From the NCBI RefSeq assembly GCF_029537485.1, contig NZ_JARPUS010000001.1, forward strand, positions 488,996-552,995: 64,000 nucleotides of DNA, given 5' to 3'. Every line of letters starts with the position of its first letter. The first letter of the stretch is position 1. Position numbers and translations under genes: made by a program. This DNA is from Pseudomonas sp. GOM6. Lineage in GTDB: Bacteria > Pseudomonadota > Gammaproteobacteria > Pseudomonadales > Pseudomonadaceae. Positions 1 to 9,508 of this stretch are shown piece after piece. Under the pieces are notes generated by a model. That model was not told the DNA's origin. It made no database searches and worked only from the letters and a program-made list of their open reading frames with translations.

Positions 1-1665
1 CTCACCCAGTTGCGGGGTAGCGGGCTGGAAGAGGGGGGCGTGCTCGGTTCCGGTTGGCGCGGCCTGCTGGTCTGCTCGCTGATCGGTCTGGCGCTGGTGG
101 CCGACATGCTGATTGCCGCACGCGACAAGCGGGTCAGCGAAGACCGCCGGCTGATGCGTGGCCTGTCGCTGGTACTGCTGGCGGGGCTGCTGTTCGTCAA
201 CCTGGCGGTACTGTTCGTTCTGCCCTGGCGCAGCGCGGCGGCGGTGTGGGCTGGTACGGGCCTGCTGATCATCTGGCTCAGTCTGCGTCTGCAGCTGCGC
301 GCCAGCTTTCTATTTGGCCTTGTGCTGCAGGTGGTTGGCGGTATCGCCTTCCTCGCCGCCAGCCCGCTGCTGCTTGGGCATTTGCCGAGTGAGGGGCTGC
401 GCCCGCTCGCTCATGCCGGCTTCTGGGCACCACTGGTGCTGGCGCTGGCTGCCCAGGTCGGTGCCTGGCGCCTGCGCCACGTCGTGCTGCGCCAGCAGGC
501 CGGCGAGCTGGGCAGCCTGAGCCTGCAGCGCCTGTCTCAGGTGTTGCTGGCCTGGGGCGCCGGCTGGTGGGTGCTGGCCCTGGCCAGCGAGGTGCTGCGT
601 TTCGTCGATGGCCCGCTGCATGGTGCTGCGCTGCTGGCGCTGGCGGCGCTCAGCGTGGCGCTGTGGGGCTGGCTGGCCGGACGTCTGCGTTGGCGTTCCC
701 TGGCCTTGCTCTGCACGCTGCTGGTGCCGGCGGGCATGGTGATCCTGCTGCACCTGGGTGAGCGTGATTACCACCCGGCGGCCGCTTTCGGCTGGCTGGG
801 CTGGGGCCTGCTGTTCGCCGTGCATCTGTGGTCGCTCAAGCGCCTGGCCGCGCTGTTGCCGGCCGGTGTGCGCAGCGCCGCCCATGTGCTCGGCTGCTGG
901 CTGATCCTCGGCGTGCTGGCCCTGGAGCTGCGTTACGGGTTGATGCTGCTGGCCGAGCACTACAACGCCTGGCGCTGGCTGGGTTGGGCGCTGCTGCCAG
1001 GTCTGTACTTGCTGGCGATGGCGTCGGCGCGTCGCTGGCCCTGGCCGGTGGCGGCCTACCCGCGCGAGTACCGGGTGCTGGCCGCTGCGCCATTGGCGCT
1101 GCTGATGCTTGGCTGGCTGTGGCTGGCCAATATCGCCAGCGATGGCAGCGCCGACCCGCTGCCGTACCTGCCGCTGTTCAATCCGCTGGAGCTGGGCATG
1201 CTGCTGGTGCTGCTGGCGATCTATGCCTGGTTGCGCGGTGGCCTGCCGCAGCTTGGGCTGGCGGCACACGGCGAGCGCATCGCGCAGATCATCGCCGGCG
1301 CCTCGTTGTTCGCCGTGCTTACCGCCGCGGTATTCCGCGCGGCCCATCACTGGGGTGGGGTGCCCTACGAGCTGGATGCGCTGCTCGACTCCATGCTGGT
1401 GCAGGCCGGGTTGTCCATCGTCTGGACCCTGATCGCCCTGCCGTTGATGATCCTCGGCCACCTGCGCGGCCGCCGCGAGCTGTGGCTGCTGGGCGCGGCG
1501 CTGATCGCCGTGGTGGTGGCCAAGCTGTTCTTCGTCGAACTGGGCAACCGTGGTGGCCTGGAACGGATCATTTCCTTTATCGGTGTCGGCGTGTTGTTGC
1601 TGGTGGTCGGCTACTTCGCACCCTTGCCGCCCCGCAAAGCCGAATCTGCCGAGGTGAGCCCGTGA
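1..1665 (+). CDS. DUF2339 multi-pass membrane protein, 3' part (cut by window edge)
   Basis: The reading frame is open from the first base of the window, so the 5' end lies outside; a TTG at 10 in the same frame is not convincing as a start. The visible 555 codons are almost entirely hydrophobic, with well over a dozen predicted membrane helices joined by short Arg-rich loops, which fits the DUF2339 family of large inner-membrane proteins of unknown function. The stop overlaps the start region of the DUF3999 gene, a pairing often seen in pseudomonads and suggesting joint function at the envelope. Family assignment rests on overall character and this partner, not on catalytic residues. Confidence 0.75.
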   Translation, partial: LTQLRGSGLEEGGVLGSGWRGLLVCSLIGLALVADMLIAARDKRVSEDRRLMRGLSLVLLAGLLFVNLAVLFVLPWRSAAAVWAGTGLLIIWLSLRLQLRASFLFGLVLQVVGGIAFLAASPLLLGHLPSEGLRPLAHAGFWAPLVLALAAQVGAWRLRHVVLRQQAGELGSLSLQRLSQVLLAWGAGWWVLALASEVLRFVDGPLHGAALLALAALSVALWGWLAGRLRWRSLALLCTLLVPAGMVILLHLGERDYHPAAAFGWLGWGLLFAVHLWSLKRLAALLPAGVRSAAHVLGCWLILGVLALELRYGLMLLAEHYNAWRWLGWALLPGLYLLAMASARRWPWPVAAYPREYRVLAAAPLALLMLGWLWLANIASDGSADPLPYLPLFNPLELGMLLVLLAIYAWLRGGLPQLGLAAHGERIAQIIAGASLFAVLTAAVFRAAHHWGGVPYELDALLDSMLVQAGLSIVWTLIALPLMILGHLRGRRELWLLGAALIAVVVAKLFFVELGNRGGLERIISFIGVGVLLLVVGYFAPLPPRKAESAEVSP

Positions 1666-1667
1666 AC

Positions 1668-3011
1668 ATGAAGTCCTTTCTCTGCCTGTTCGCTCTGCTG
1701 GCTGCGCCTTGGGCGCAGGCGGACTACTCGACACGGGTGCCGCTGACGCTGGAGGGTGAGGGGCCCTGGTATCGCCTGGAGGTGCCGCTCGCCCTGCAGA
1801 TGGCCGCCAGCCACGCCGACCTGCGCGACCTGCGGGTGCTCAACGCCGAGGGTGAGGAGCTGGCCTACGCCATGACCCTGGGCAGCGCCCAACCCGCCGA
1901 GCGCCGCCAGGAGGCGGCGGTGAAGTGGTTCCCGCTGCGGGATGTGGCCGACGGCCAGGGCGCGCCGGCCATCCGCGTACAGCGCAGCACCAGCGGCACG
2001 CTGGTGGAGGTGACGCCGGAGCAGGATGGGCAGGGCGAGCAGATCCTGCGCGGCTGGCTACTCGACGCCAGCGCGTTCGATCAACCCTTGCACCGTCTGC
2101 AACTGGACTGGAGCGCCGATGCGGAAGGTTTCCAGCGTTTCACCATCGAGGCCAGTGACGATCTGCAGCACTGGCGGCGCTGGGAGGACGGGCAGATCGC
2201 CCGCCTGAGCTTCGCCGACGAGCACATTGAGCAGAACGAGGTCGCGCTCCCCGGTGCCAAGGCCCGTTACCTGCGCCTGCTCTGGCAGGCCCCGCAGCAG
2301 GCCCCGGCGCTGCTTGCCGCGCGTCTGGTCAGCATCGAGCAACTGCCATTGGCGCCACCGCTGGCCTGGTCTGCGCCATTGGCACCGACTTCGACCAGGG
2401 CTGGCGAGTACAACTGGGAATTGCCGCTATCGTTGCCGCTGCAGCGTGTGCGCGTGGCCCTGCCGGCGGGCAACGTGCTGGCGCCGGTCAGCCTTGCCTC
2501 GCGCGGCGCCGGCAAGCTGGAGTGGCGCGCCCTGGCTAGTGGCCTGCTCTATCGCCTGCCACAGGATGGCAAGGAAGTGCTGCAGGACGAGATCGAACTG
2601 TACGGCGCGCCGGTGCAGCAACTGCGTCTGCGCGTGGATGCCCGCGGCGGTGGCCTGGGCAGCGAGGCGCCAAGCCTGCGGGTGGCGGTGCGCGCAACTC
2701 AGGTGGTGTTCCTTACGCGCGGCTCCGAGCCGTATAGCCTGGCGGTGGGTAACAACTCAGCACGCTCCGCGGCGCTTCCGCTGGGCACCCTGATTCCCGG
2801 TTACGAGCCCAAGCGCCTGGCCAGCCTAGGCCGCGCCAGCGCGCCAGAGGCGGTGCCCAGCGTGGTGCGCGAGGCGGCTGCTGCGGCCCAGTCGGCCGCA
2901 GACTGGAAACGTATCGGTCTGTGGTCCGTGTTGCTGGCCGGCGTCGCTCTGCTTGGCGCAATGGCCTTCAGCCTGCTGCGCAAGCCGGCGGGTTCTGGCA
3001 GCAATCCATAG
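1668..3011 (+). CDS. DUF3999 family exported membrane-anchored protein
   Basis: A 447-residue protein with an N-terminal signal peptide (MKSFLCLFALLAAPWAQA), a long beta-rich periplasmic region, one membrane helix near residues 415-440 and a short basic tail. This matches the DUF3999 family, whose function is unknown. The start is placed at ATG 1668; an in-frame GTG at 1662 that overlaps the upstream TGA is an alternative, and GAGGTGA at 1651-1657 could serve either. It is translationally coupled to the DUF2339 gene, so the two probably make one envelope complex. The frame is open far upstream, but that part is a shadow of the DUF2339 gene. Confidence 0.75.
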   Translation: MKSFLCLFALLAAPWAQADYSTRVPLTLEGEGPWYRLEVPLALQMAASHADLRDLRVLNAEGEELAYAMTLGSAQPAERRQEAAVKWFPLRDVADGQGAPAIRVQRSTSGTLVEVTPEQDGQGEQILRGWLLDASAFDQPLHRLQLDWSADAEGFQRFTIEASDDLQHWRRWEDGQIARLSFADEHIEQNEVALPGAKARYLRLLWQAPQQAPALLAARLVSIEQLPLAPPLAWSAPLAPTSTRAGEYNWELPLSLPLQRVRVALPAGNVLAPVSLASRGAGKLEWRALASGLLYRLPQDGKEVLQDEIELYGAPVQQLRLRVDARGGGLGSEAPSLRVAVRATQVVFLTRGSEPYSLAVGNNSARSAALPLGTLIPGYEPKRLASLGRASAPEAVPSVVREAAAAAQSAADWKRIGLWSVLLAGVALLGAMAFSLLRKPAGSGSNP

Positions 3012-3092
3012 CGTGTGTCGGGCCAGGGAGGCGCGCAGAGGCCCAACCGGTTAAACTGCGCGCGATTTTACTTTCCTCCCCGGAGCCTCTCC

Positions 3093-4103
3093 ATGTCCCG
3101 CGTAACCCTCAGCCGCTACCTGATCGAACAGACCCGCAGTCACAACACCCCGGCCGACCTGCGCTTTCTCATCGAAGTGGTCGCGCGGGCCTGCAAGGAA
3201 ATCAGCCATGCAGTCTCCAAGGGCGCCCTCGGCGGCGTGCTCGGCAGCATGGGCACCGAGAACGTGCAGGGCGAAGTGCAGAAGAAGCTCGATGTGATTT
3301 CCAACGAGATCCTGCTCGAGGCCAACGAGTGGGGCGGCCACCTGGCCGGCATGGCGTCCGAGGAAATGGACAATGCCTACCAGATTCCCGGCAAGTACCC
3401 AAAAGGCGCGTATCTGCTGGTGTTCGACCCGCTGGACGGTTCCAGCAACATCGACGTCAACGTCTCGGTCGGCACCATCTTCTCCGTGCTGCGCTGCCCG
3501 GATGAGTACCTGAGCCAGAACGACAGCCTCAACGAGCAGGCCTTCCTGCAGCCGGGCACCCAGCAGGTCGCCGCCGGCTACGCCATCTACGGGCCGCAGA
3601 CCATGCTGATGCTGACCCTGGGCGATGGCGTCATGGGCTTCACTCTGGATCGCGAGATGGGCAGTTTCGTGCTCACTCACGACAATATTCGTGTACCGGA
3701 AAGCACCGCCGAGTTCGCCATCAACATGTCCAACCAGCGCCACTGGGAAGCCCCGGTCAAGCGTTATGTGGAAGAGTTGCTGGCCGGCAAGGAAGGTTCC
3801 CTGGGCAAGAACTACAACATGCGCTGGATTGCCTCCATGGTGGCCGATGTGCACCGCATTCTCACCCGTGGTGGCCTGTTCATGTACCCGCGTGATGCCC
3901 GCGAGCCGGAGAAACCGGGCAAGCTGCGCCTGATGTACGAGGCCAACCCGATGTCGATGCTGATCGAACAGGCCGGTGGTGCTGCTACCAACGGCACTCA
4001 ACGCATCCTCGACATTCAGCCGGAATCCCTGCACCAGCGCGTGGCGGTGTTCCTCGGCTCGAAGGAAGAAGTCGAGCGTGTCACCGGCTATCACCAGGGC
4101 TGA
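3093..4103 (+). CDS. fbp: Class I fructose-1,6-bisphosphatase
   Basis: Hydrolyses fructose 1,6-bisphosphate to fructose 6-phosphate in gluconeogenesis. The 336-residue length fits the class I enzyme. The metal and substrate signature [17 protein letters not shown] is intact near residues 112-128, and the C-terminal half carries the conserved YPRDAR and GGAATNG segments. The ATG at 3093 is preceded by CGGAG at 3081-3085. A longer in-frame extension upstream has no homologous character. The next gene begins within a few bases of the stop, so the two are probably cotranscribed. Confidence 0.96.
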   Translation: MSRVTLSRYLIEQTRSHNTPADLRFLIEVVARACKEISHAVSKGALGGVLGSMGTENVQGEVQKKLDVISNEILLEANEWGGHLAGMASEEMDNAYQIPGKYPKGAYLLVFDPLDGSSNIDVNVSVGTIFSVLRCPDEYLSQNDSLNEQAFLQPGTQQVAAGYAIYGPQTMLMLTLGDGVMGFTLDREMGSFVLTHDNIRVPESTAEFAINMSNQRHWEAPVKRYVEELLAGKEGSLGKNYNMRWIASMVADVHRILTRGGLFMYPRDAREPEKPGKLRLMYEANPMSMLIEQAGGAATNGTQRILDIQPESLHQRVAVFLGSKEEVERVTGYHQG

Positions 4104-4106
4104 GTG

Positions 4107-4706
4107 ATGAGCGCCTGGCAACCGCTGCTGGACTGGTGGTTTGGCTCTGCCAGGAGTGCTAGCGAAGTGGCGGACCAGCGCAGTGGCTTGTGGTTCGGCT
4201 ACCGCGCAGAGCAGGATAGCGAGGCGCGCGAGCGCTTCGGCGAGCTATGTGAGCAGGCCTTGGCCGGTGGGCTGCAGGACTGGTGCGCGGAAGCCGACGG
4301 CTGGCTGGCGCTGATCCTGTTGCTGGACCAGTTGCCGCGCATGATCCATCGCGGTACGGCGCGGGCCTTTGCCGGCGATGCACGCGCGCAGGCGCTGGTC
4401 GCCCAAGGCCTCGAACGGGGACTGGAACGACAGCTGCCAGCCATTCGCCAGGTGTTTGTCTATCTGGTGCTGGAGCACGCCGAGGAACTGGCTGCTCAGG
4501 ACCTTGCCGTAGAGCGTTTCGAACAGTTGCTGCAAGGGTGTGCCGAGGGCGAGCGGCAGCTGTTCGCCGGTTATCTGGACTACGCTGAGCGTCACCGCCA
4601 GGTGATCCAGCGCTTCGGTCGCTTTCCGCATCGCAACGAAATGCTCGGCAGAAGCTCCAATGCCCAGGAGCAGGCCTTTCTGCAGCAACCGGGCTCACGC
4701 TTCTGA
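4107..4706 (+). CDS. DUF924 family protein
   Basis: A 199-residue soluble helical protein. Motifs typical of DUF924 are visible: WFG near the N-terminus, LILLLDQLPRMIHRGTARAFAGDARA in the middle, and a C-terminal RFGRFPHRNEMLGR segment. The fold resembles tetratricopeptide-like helical bundles; no biochemical role is established to my knowledge. The start could be GTG 4104 or ATG 4107, immediately after the fbp stop (TGAGTGATG), so translation is probably coupled to fbp. Complete, with no anomalies. Confidence 0.85.
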   Translation: MSAWQPLLDWWFGSARSASEVADQRSGLWFGYRAEQDSEARERFGELCEQALAGGLQDWCAEADGWLALILLLDQLPRMIHRGTARAFAGDARAQALVAQGLERGLERQLPAIRQVFVYLVLEHAEELAAQDLAVERFEQLLQGCAEGERQLFAGYLDYAERHRQVIQRFGRFPHRNEMLGRSSNAQEQAFLQQPGSRF

Positions 4707-4779
4707 ACGCTGCGGGGCGCATTCATCTGCGCTCTGTGCCAAGCTCTCAGGGTTTTCCACGTACCTACGGAGTCGTCTT

Positions 4780-5031
4780 ATGCTGCGCAAATCTGTTGTG
4801 CTCACTGCCTGTGTCCTGCTTGCTGCCTGCAGCAAGATCAATCAGGAAAACTACTCCAAGCTCAAGGCCGGGATGACCAAGGCTGAAGTCGAGAAGCTGC
4901 TCGGCAGCCCCGCCGAATGCTCCGGCGCAGTGGGGCTCACCAGCTGTACCTGGGGTGACGACAAGACCGTCATTAGCGTTCAGTACGCCGGTGACAAGGT
5001 GATGATGTTCTCCGGCCAGGGGCTGAAGTGA
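4780..5031 (+). CDS. Small BamE/SmpA-like lipoprotein
   Basis: An 83-residue protein with a lipoprotein signal peptide whose lipobox is LLAAC, so Cys16 or so should be lipidated. The mature part contains the SmpA/OmlA-like pattern in which a short helix (YSKLKAGMTKAEVEKLLGSP) is followed by beta strands ending in the sequence VISVQYAGDKV. This resembles a minimal BamE-fold domain, but it is not BamE itself (different length and context). ATG 4780 has CGGAG at 4768-4772. It overlaps the lipocalin gene by one base (TGATG), so the two are translated together. Likely outer-membrane lipoprotein of unknown role. Confidence 0.8.
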   Translation: MLRKSVVLTACVLLAACSKINQENYSKLKAGMTKAEVEKLLGSPAECSGAVGLTSCTWGDDKTVISVQYAGDKVMMFSGQGLK

Positions 5032-5588
5032 TGTTCTGGCGAGGGCTCTCAGTGGCGTTGCTGGCGTTGCTTGCCGGTTGTACCAGTACGCCGGATGCGG
5101 CGCCGCCGAAGACGGCGGGTAGCGTCGATCTGCAGCGCTACCAGGGCACTTGGTACGAATTGGCCCGCCTGCCGATGTTCTTCCAGCGCAAGTGCGCCCA
5201 GTCCGAGGCGCACTACCAGTTGCGCGAAGATGGCCGGGTTGGCGTGCTCAATCGCTGCCGCACTGCGGAGGGCGAATGGATTGAGGCCTCCGGGGTTGCC
5301 GAGGCTCAAGTGGCCGGGCGTACGGACAAGCTGTGGGTGCGCTTCGATAACTGGTTCAGCAATCTCTTTCCGGATGTAGCCAAGGGCGACTACTGGGTGC
5401 TGTACCTGGACGATGACTACCGTATGGCGCTGGTCGGCAACCCGAATCGCGAATACCTGTGGCTGCTGGCGCGTACGCCGGATGTCAGCGAGACGCGGCG
5501 TCTGCGTCTGCTGCAGGAGGCCGAAGCCCGTGGCTACGACACCAGTGCCCTGATCTGGCGTCAGCCTGACCGAGCGATCGGCCAGTAG
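5031..5588 (+). CDS. Lipocalin family lipoprotein (Blc-like)
   Basis: A 185-residue bacterial lipocalin. It has a lipoprotein signal with lipobox LLAGC, then the lipocalin entry motif YQGTWYELARLP (GxW), a middle segment with cysteines, and the C-terminal pattern YWVLYLDDDYRMALVG followed by YLWLLARTP, as in E. coli Blc. Such outer-membrane lipocalins bind lysophospholipids or fatty acids and are linked to envelope maintenance. Translation is coupled to the preceding BamE-like lipoprotein. Its stop lies 2 bases from the end of the converging gene at 5591, leaving no room for a separate terminator. Confidence 0.9.
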   Translation: MFWRGLSVALLALLAGCTSTPDAAPPKTAGSVDLQRYQGTWYELARLPMFFQRKCAQSEAHYQLREDGRVGVLNRCRTAEGEWIEASGVAEAQVAGRTDKLWVRFDNWFSNLFPDVAKGDYWVLYLDDDYRMALVGNPNREYLWLLARTPDVSETRRLRLLQEAEARGYDTSALIWRQPDRAIGQ

Positions 5589-5590
5589 TC

Positions 5591-6016
5591 TCACTCCCAG
5601 TCGAGGCGGGCGAGTTGCCACTCGCCATCCTCACGCCACCACTCCAGGGTAATGCTGTAGTGCCGTGCGCTGTCCGGTATCAGTCCTTCGGCCCCGGTCA
5701 GCGCGACTTCGGCACGGGTGTGACCCTTGCTGCTGTAGGTCGGGTCGACCTCACTGCTCTTGCTGATGGCCAAGATTCGTACCTGTTTGTGGCGCAGGTA
5801 CATCAGGGTCATGGTGCGTTTGGCCCAGTCGCGGTCGAACTGGCCGTTGGCGCTGAACTGCGGGTGTAGTTGACCCATCACGTCGCTGATGCGCTTGGCT
5901 TCGAGATTGTCCTGCAGGCGTTGTACGGCGGCCTCCAGTTCGGCTTGCGGGTCACTTTTGCTGCAGCCACCCAACAGAGCAACACAGAGCAGGGCGTTCA
6001 GGGCGATTCGGAGCAT
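5591..6016 (-). CDS. Hypothetical small lipoprotein
   Basis: A 141-residue protein with a lipoprotein signal and lipobox LLGGC. The mature part has a helical stretch (AELEAAVQRLQDNLEAKR) followed by an alpha+beta region resembling NTF2-like folds, including EVALTGAEGLIPDSARHYSITLEWWREDGEWQLARLDW, where an acting domain ends in a W-rich strand. The start at 6016 has GGAAG about 8 bases upstream; an in-frame ATG at 6034 is less likely. The NTF2-like reading is inference from the W.REDG.W.L pattern. It faces the lipocalin gene tail to tail. Confidence 0.72.
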   Translation of the reverse strand: MLRIALNALLCVALLGGCSKSDPQAELEAAVQRLQDNLEAKRISDVMGQLHPQFSANGQFDRDWAKRTMTLMYLRHKQVRILAISKSSEVDPTYSSKGHTRAEVALTGAEGLIPDSARHYSITLEWWREDGEWQLARLDWE

Positions 6017-6106
6017 GCTCAAGCTTCCATTCATGGTTATGATGCCGGGCACGGTCGGAGCCCCGGCCGCTCAAAAGGAACTTACGCACAGACTCGGGAG
6101 TGCGCC

Positions 6107-7078
6107 ATGCTGACTTTGTATCCGGAGATCAAACCCTATGCCCGCCACGAACTGGCGGTGCAGGAGCCGCATGTCCTGTATGTGGATGAAAGCGGCTCTG
6201 CGGATGGCCTGCCGGTGGTCTTCGTGCATGGTGGTCCCGGCGCCGGCTGTGATGCGGCGAGCCGTCGCTACTTCGACCCCAACCTGTATCGCATCGTCAC
6301 CTTCGACCAGCGGGGTTGTGGCCGCTCCACGCCGCATGCCAGTTTGGAGAACAACACGACCCAGGCGCTGATCGCCGACATGGAGCGCATTCGCGAGCAT
6401 CTGGGTATCGACAAGTGGGTGCTTTTCGGCGGCTCCTGGGGCTCGACCCTGAGTCTGGCCTATGCCCAGGCCCACCCGGAGCGCGTGCTTGGCCTGATCC
6501 TGCGGGGCATTTTCCTCTGCCGGCCACAGGAGATCAGCTGGTTCTACCAGGAAGGTGCCAGTCGTCTGTTCCCTGACTACTGGGAAGACTACCTCGCACC
6601 GATTCCCGCCGAAGAGCGTGGCGACCTGGTGCAGGCCTTCTACAAGCGCCTCACCGGGCCTGATCAAATTGCCCAGATGCACGCCGCCAAGGCATGGTCG
6701 ACCTGGGAGGGGCGCACCGCCACCCTGCGTCCCAATCCCCAGGTGGTCGACCGTTTCAGCGAGCCGCACCGGGCGCTGTCGATCGCCCGTATCGAGTGCC
6801 ATTACTTCGTCAACAACGCCTTCCTCGAAGAGGATCAGCTGCTGCGGGACATGGCGAAGATCGCCCACCTGCCGGGCGTCATCGTGCACGGTCGTTATGA
6901 CGTGATCTGCCCGCTGGACAACGCCTGGGCACTGCACCGGGCCTGGCCTAATAGCGAGCTGCAGATCATTCGCGATGCCGGTCACGCCGCGGCCGAGCCG
7001 GGTATCACCGATGCCTTGGTCCGCGCCGCCGATCAGATGGCCCGACGCCTGCTCGAACTGCCGCCGGAAGACGCATGA
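6107..7078 (+). CDS. pip: Proline iminopeptidase
   Basis: Removes N-terminal proline from peptides in the cytoplasm; alpha/beta hydrolase, peptidase family S33. The 323-residue product shows the oxyanion motif HGGPG at 41-45, FDQRGCGRS at 66-74, the nucleophile elbow GGSWGS at 108-113 (Ser110), a late Asp in GRYDVICP and the catalytic His in DAGHAA. ATG 6107 is preceded by CGGGAG at 6095-6100; the frame stays open upstream but that region is antisense to the lipoprotein gene. Its stop overlaps the start of dtd by ATGA. Confidence 0.95.
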   Translation: MLTLYPEIKPYARHELAVQEPHVLYVDESGSADGLPVVFVHGGPGAGCDAASRRYFDPNLYRIVTFDQRGCGRSTPHASLENNTTQALIADMERIREHLGIDKWVLFGGSWGSTLSLAYAQAHPERVLGLILRGIFLCRPQEISWFYQEGASRLFPDYWEDYLAPIPAEERGDLVQAFYKRLTGPDQIAQMHAAKAWSTWEGRTATLRPNPQVVDRFSEPHRALSIARIECHYFVNNAFLEEDQLLRDMAKIAHLPGVIVHGRYDVICPLDNAWALHRAWPNSELQIIRDAGHAAAEPGITDALVRAADQMARRLLELPPEDA

Positions 7079-7512
7079 AGCTGCTGATCCAGCGGGTGCG
7101 CAGCGCGCGCGTAGAGGTGGCTGGCGAAGTTGTTGGGGCCATCGACCAGGGCTTGCTGGCGCTGGTCGGTATCGAGCCGCAGGATACGCCGGCGAGCATC
7201 GCCAAGGGCCTTAAACGCATGCTGGCCTATCGGGTATTCAGCGATGCCGAGGGCAAGATGAACCTGTCGCTCAGCGACGTGAACGGCGGTTTGCTGCTGG
7301 TCTCGCAGTTCACCCTGGCCGCCGACACCCGCAGTGGCCTGCGCCCAAGTTTCTCCACGGCGGCGCCGCCGGCCCAGGGCGCCGAGCTGTTCGAGCATCT
7401 GGTGAAACTGGCCCGCGAGCAGCACCCGCAGGTTGCCACTGGGCGTTTTGGCGCCGATATGCAGGTGCATCTGGTCAACGATGGGCCGGTGACCTTCCTG
7501 CTGGAAGTCTGA
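7075..7512 (+). CDS. dtd: D-aminoacyl-tRNA deacylase
   Basis: Hydrolyses D-amino acids mischarged on tRNA, protecting translation. The 145 residues begin with MKLLIQRV and carry both family motifs: [17 protein letters not shown] near residues 77-93 and the Gly-cisPro-type [11 protein letters not shown] at the C-terminus. It overlaps pip by 4 bases, a pairing common in pseudomonads. A palindromic repeat follows directly and may end the transcript. Confidence 0.96.
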   Translation: MKLLIQRVRSARVEVAGEVVGAIDQGLLALVGIEPQDTPASIAKGLKRMLAYRVFSDAEGKMNLSLSDVNGGLLLVSQFTLAADTRSGLRPSFSTAAPPAQGAELFEHLVKLAREQHPQVATGRFGADMQVHLVNDGPVTFLLEV

Positions 7513-7516
7513 GTCC

Positions 7517-7567
7517 GTAGCCCGGATGCAATCCGGCACGGCACTTCCCGGGTTGCATCCGGGCTAC
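7517..7567. repeat. REP-like palindromic repeat, copy 1
   Basis: A 51-base inverted repeat with arms GTAGCCCGGATGCAATCCGG and CCGGGTTGCATCCGGGCTAC around a short spacer. A second copy with the same arms lies at 26099-26149. Such extragenic palindromes are abundant in Pseudomonas genomes and are mobilised by RAYT-type transposases, none of which is present here. It sits between dtd and the converging UPF0158 gene, whose TAG stop codon lies inside the repeat. Confidence 0.9.
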
Positions 7568-7974
7568 TTCTGCTCCAGCTGATTATCCGCCAGCCAGTCC
7601 AGCGCCAGGTCGCGCAGACGCTCATGCTCATACAGCTGCCAGGCTGCACGCACCCTGGGGAACTGGTGCAGGGCATTGAGAAAGGCGCGCTGCTGGCGAC
7701 GCTCGGCCATGGCCGCGGTCAGCGCAGCATAGGCGTCGGGGTCAACCACTTCGCAGAGGAAGTCCTCCATCAACGCAAGGTGCTCGATGCTGCTCAACGG
7801 CTCCAGCGCCAGCAGACGCTCGGGCTCCTCCGCCAGCAGGCGTTCGATCTCCGGGTCTTCGCCGGCCGGAGGGATATCCAGCAGACGGCCGCTGAGCAGG
7901 TCGAGGCGAAAGTCGCCCTGCTGATTGGTCAGGGCACTGGCCAGGTGGTCGAGATCGATGGTCAGGGGGCGCAT
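7564..7974 (-). CDS. UPF0158 family protein
   Basis: A 136-residue acidic soluble protein. The N-terminal FRLDLLSGRLLDI segment, the Glu-rich middle and the C-terminal helices ending in LYEHERLRDLALDWLADN match the UPF0158 family, which has no assigned function. It is in the same orientation as rsmE, about 50 bases beyond its stop. The final codons run into the adjacent palindromic repeat, which supplies the stop codon, so the natural C-terminus may differ slightly from relatives. Confidence 0.8.
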   Translation of the reverse strand: MRPLTIDLDHLASALTNQQGDFRLDLLSGRLLDIPPAGEDPEIERLLAEEPERLLALEPLSSIEHLALMEDFLCEVVDPDAYAALTAAMAERRQQRAFLNALHQFPRVRAAWQLYEHERLRDLALDWLADNQLEQK

Positions 7975-8024
7975 GACAAACTCCGCAGCGGCTGGCGAGT
8001 CGTCAGGCTATGCCGGGCCGTGTT

Positions 8025-8732
8025 TCAGAACAAGCGCGCCAGCAGTGCGGGGACCGCGGTTTCCACCCGCAGGATGCGCTCGCCGAGTTGCACTGGCTGC
8101 AGACCGGACTCCTGCAACTTCTCGACCTCATAGGGGATCCAGCCGCCTTCCGGGCCGATGGCCAGGGTCACCGGTTGCTCGACATTGCGCGGGCAGGCGG
8201 GGAAGTCGCCGGGGTGGCCGACCAGGCCGAGCGTGTCGGCGACCATGGCTGGCAGATGATCTTCGACGAAGGGCTTGAAGCGCTTCTCGATCAGGACTTC
8301 GGGCAGCACCGTGTCGCGGGCCTGCTCCAGACCCAGGATTAGCTGCTCGCGGATGGCGTCTTCACTGAGGAAGGGGGTTTGCCAGAAGCTTTTTTCCACC
8401 CGATAGCTGTTCAGTAGCACCAGGCGCGGCACGCCCATGGCGGCGATGGTCTGCAGGGTGCGCTTGAGCATCTTCGGTCGTGGCAGGGCCAGCAGCAGGG
8501 TCAGCGGCAGTTTGGTCGGTGGCGGCTGGTCCAGTTCGACCTGCAGTTCGGCGTGTTGCGCATCCAGCGTCAGCAGGGTGCCGCGCCCCATCAGGCCGCC
8601 GAGGCGACCAACGCGCAGGGTGTCGCCGTTCTCGGCACCGTGCACCTCATGCAGGTGCTTGAGGCGCCGCCCGCTGAGCACGGCGCGATCCGCCGCGACG
8701 AAGTCGGCGTCTTCCAGTAGCAGCAGGTTCAT
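8025..8732 (-). CDS. rsmE: 16S rRNA m3U1498 methyltransferase
   Basis: Methylates N3 of U1498 in 16S rRNA using S-adenosylmethionine. The 235-residue SPOUT-class protein has an N-terminal PUA-like RNA-binding domain (roughly 1-75) and a C-terminal trefoil-knot domain with the cofactor-binding IGPEGGW motif near 192-198 and the knot segment [11 protein letters not shown] near 216-226. Start ATG overlaps the tatC stop (ATGA), so it is read from the tat operon. Confidence 0.95.
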   Translation of the reverse strand: MNLLLLEDADFVAADRAVLSGRRLKHLHEVHGAENGDTLRVGRLGGLMGRGTLLTLDAQHAELQVELDQPPPTKLPLTLLLALPRPKMLKRTLQTIAAMGVPRLVLLNSYRVEKSFWQTPFLSEDAIREQLILGLEQARDTVLPEVLIEKRFKPFVEDHLPAMVADTLGLVGHPGDFPACPRNVEQPVTLAIGPEGGWIPYEVEKLQESGLQPVQLGERILRVETAVPALLARLF

Positions 8733-9508
8733 GGCAAAGGCGCGGGCGGCTTATCGTCCGGTTCGACTTCATGTTCGCTGCGCTTGCGCACCAGGCTGCC
8801 GAACAGCAGCCCGGATTCGAACAACAGCCACATGGGCACGGCCAGCAGGGTCTGCGAGAACACGTCCGGCGGAGTCAGCACCATGCCCACCACGAAGCAG
8901 CCGACCACTACGTAGGGGCGGCTCTTGCGCAGGGTGGCGACGTCGACGATACCGACCCAGATCAGCAGGAAGGTGGCCACCGGAATCTCGAAGGCCACGC
9001 CGAAGGCGAAGAACAGGGTGAGGACGAAGTCCAGGTACTGGCCGATGTCGGTCATCATCGCCACGCCCTCGGGGGTCACGCTGGCGAAGAAACCGAACAT
9101 GATGGGGAACACCACGAAGTAGGCGAAAGCCATGCCGCCGTAGAACAGGAAGATGCTGGAAATCAGCAGCGGGATGGCGATGCGTTTCTCGTGCTGGTAC
9201 AGGCCTGGCGCGATGAAGCCCCAGATCTGTTGCAGGATTACCGGCATGCTGAGGAACAGTGCTACCACCAGGGTCAGCTTAAATGGCGTCAGGAAAGGCG
9301 AGGCCACGCCGGTGGCGATCATGGTCGCGCCTTCCGGCAGGTAGGCGCGCAGTGGTGCGGCGACCAGGGCGTAGATGTCCTGGGCGAAGTAGAACAGCCC
9401 GGCGAAGATGATCAGCACGGCGATCACGCAGCGCAGGATGCGATTGCGCAACTCGGTGAGGTGCGCAACCAGGGGCATTTCCTGGTCGTCGGAGGAAGTC
9501 GCGCTCAT
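8729..9508 (-). CDS. tatC: Sec-independent protein translocase subunit TatC
   Basis: Core receptor of the twin-arginine translocase in the inner membrane. The 259 residues contain six predicted membrane helices and the conserved [15 protein letters not shown]-terminal motif that contributes to twin-arginine signal recognition, plus [11 protein letters not shown] in the fourth-helix region. It overlaps tatB by 4 bases and rsmE by 4 bases, so tatA-tatB-tatC-rsmE form one unit. Confidence 0.97.
   Translation of the reverse strand: MSATSSDDQEMPLVAHLTELRNRILRCVIAVLIIFAGLFYFAQDIYALVAAPLRAYLPEGATMIATGVASPFLTPFKLTLVVALFLSMPVILQQIWGFIAPGLYQHEKRIAIPLLISSIFLFYGGMAFAYFVVFPIMFGFFASVTPEGVAMMTDIGQYLDFVLTLFFAFGVAFEIPVATFLLIWVGIVDVATLRKSRPYVVVGCFVVGMVLTPPDVFSQTLLAVPMWLLFESGLLFGSLVRKRSEHEVEPDDKPPAPLP

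Noticed and set aside
310..1734. 474-codon open frame antisense to the DUF2339 gene
   Set aside because: Gln/His/Arg-rich shadow of a membrane protein; covers the DUF3999 start region.
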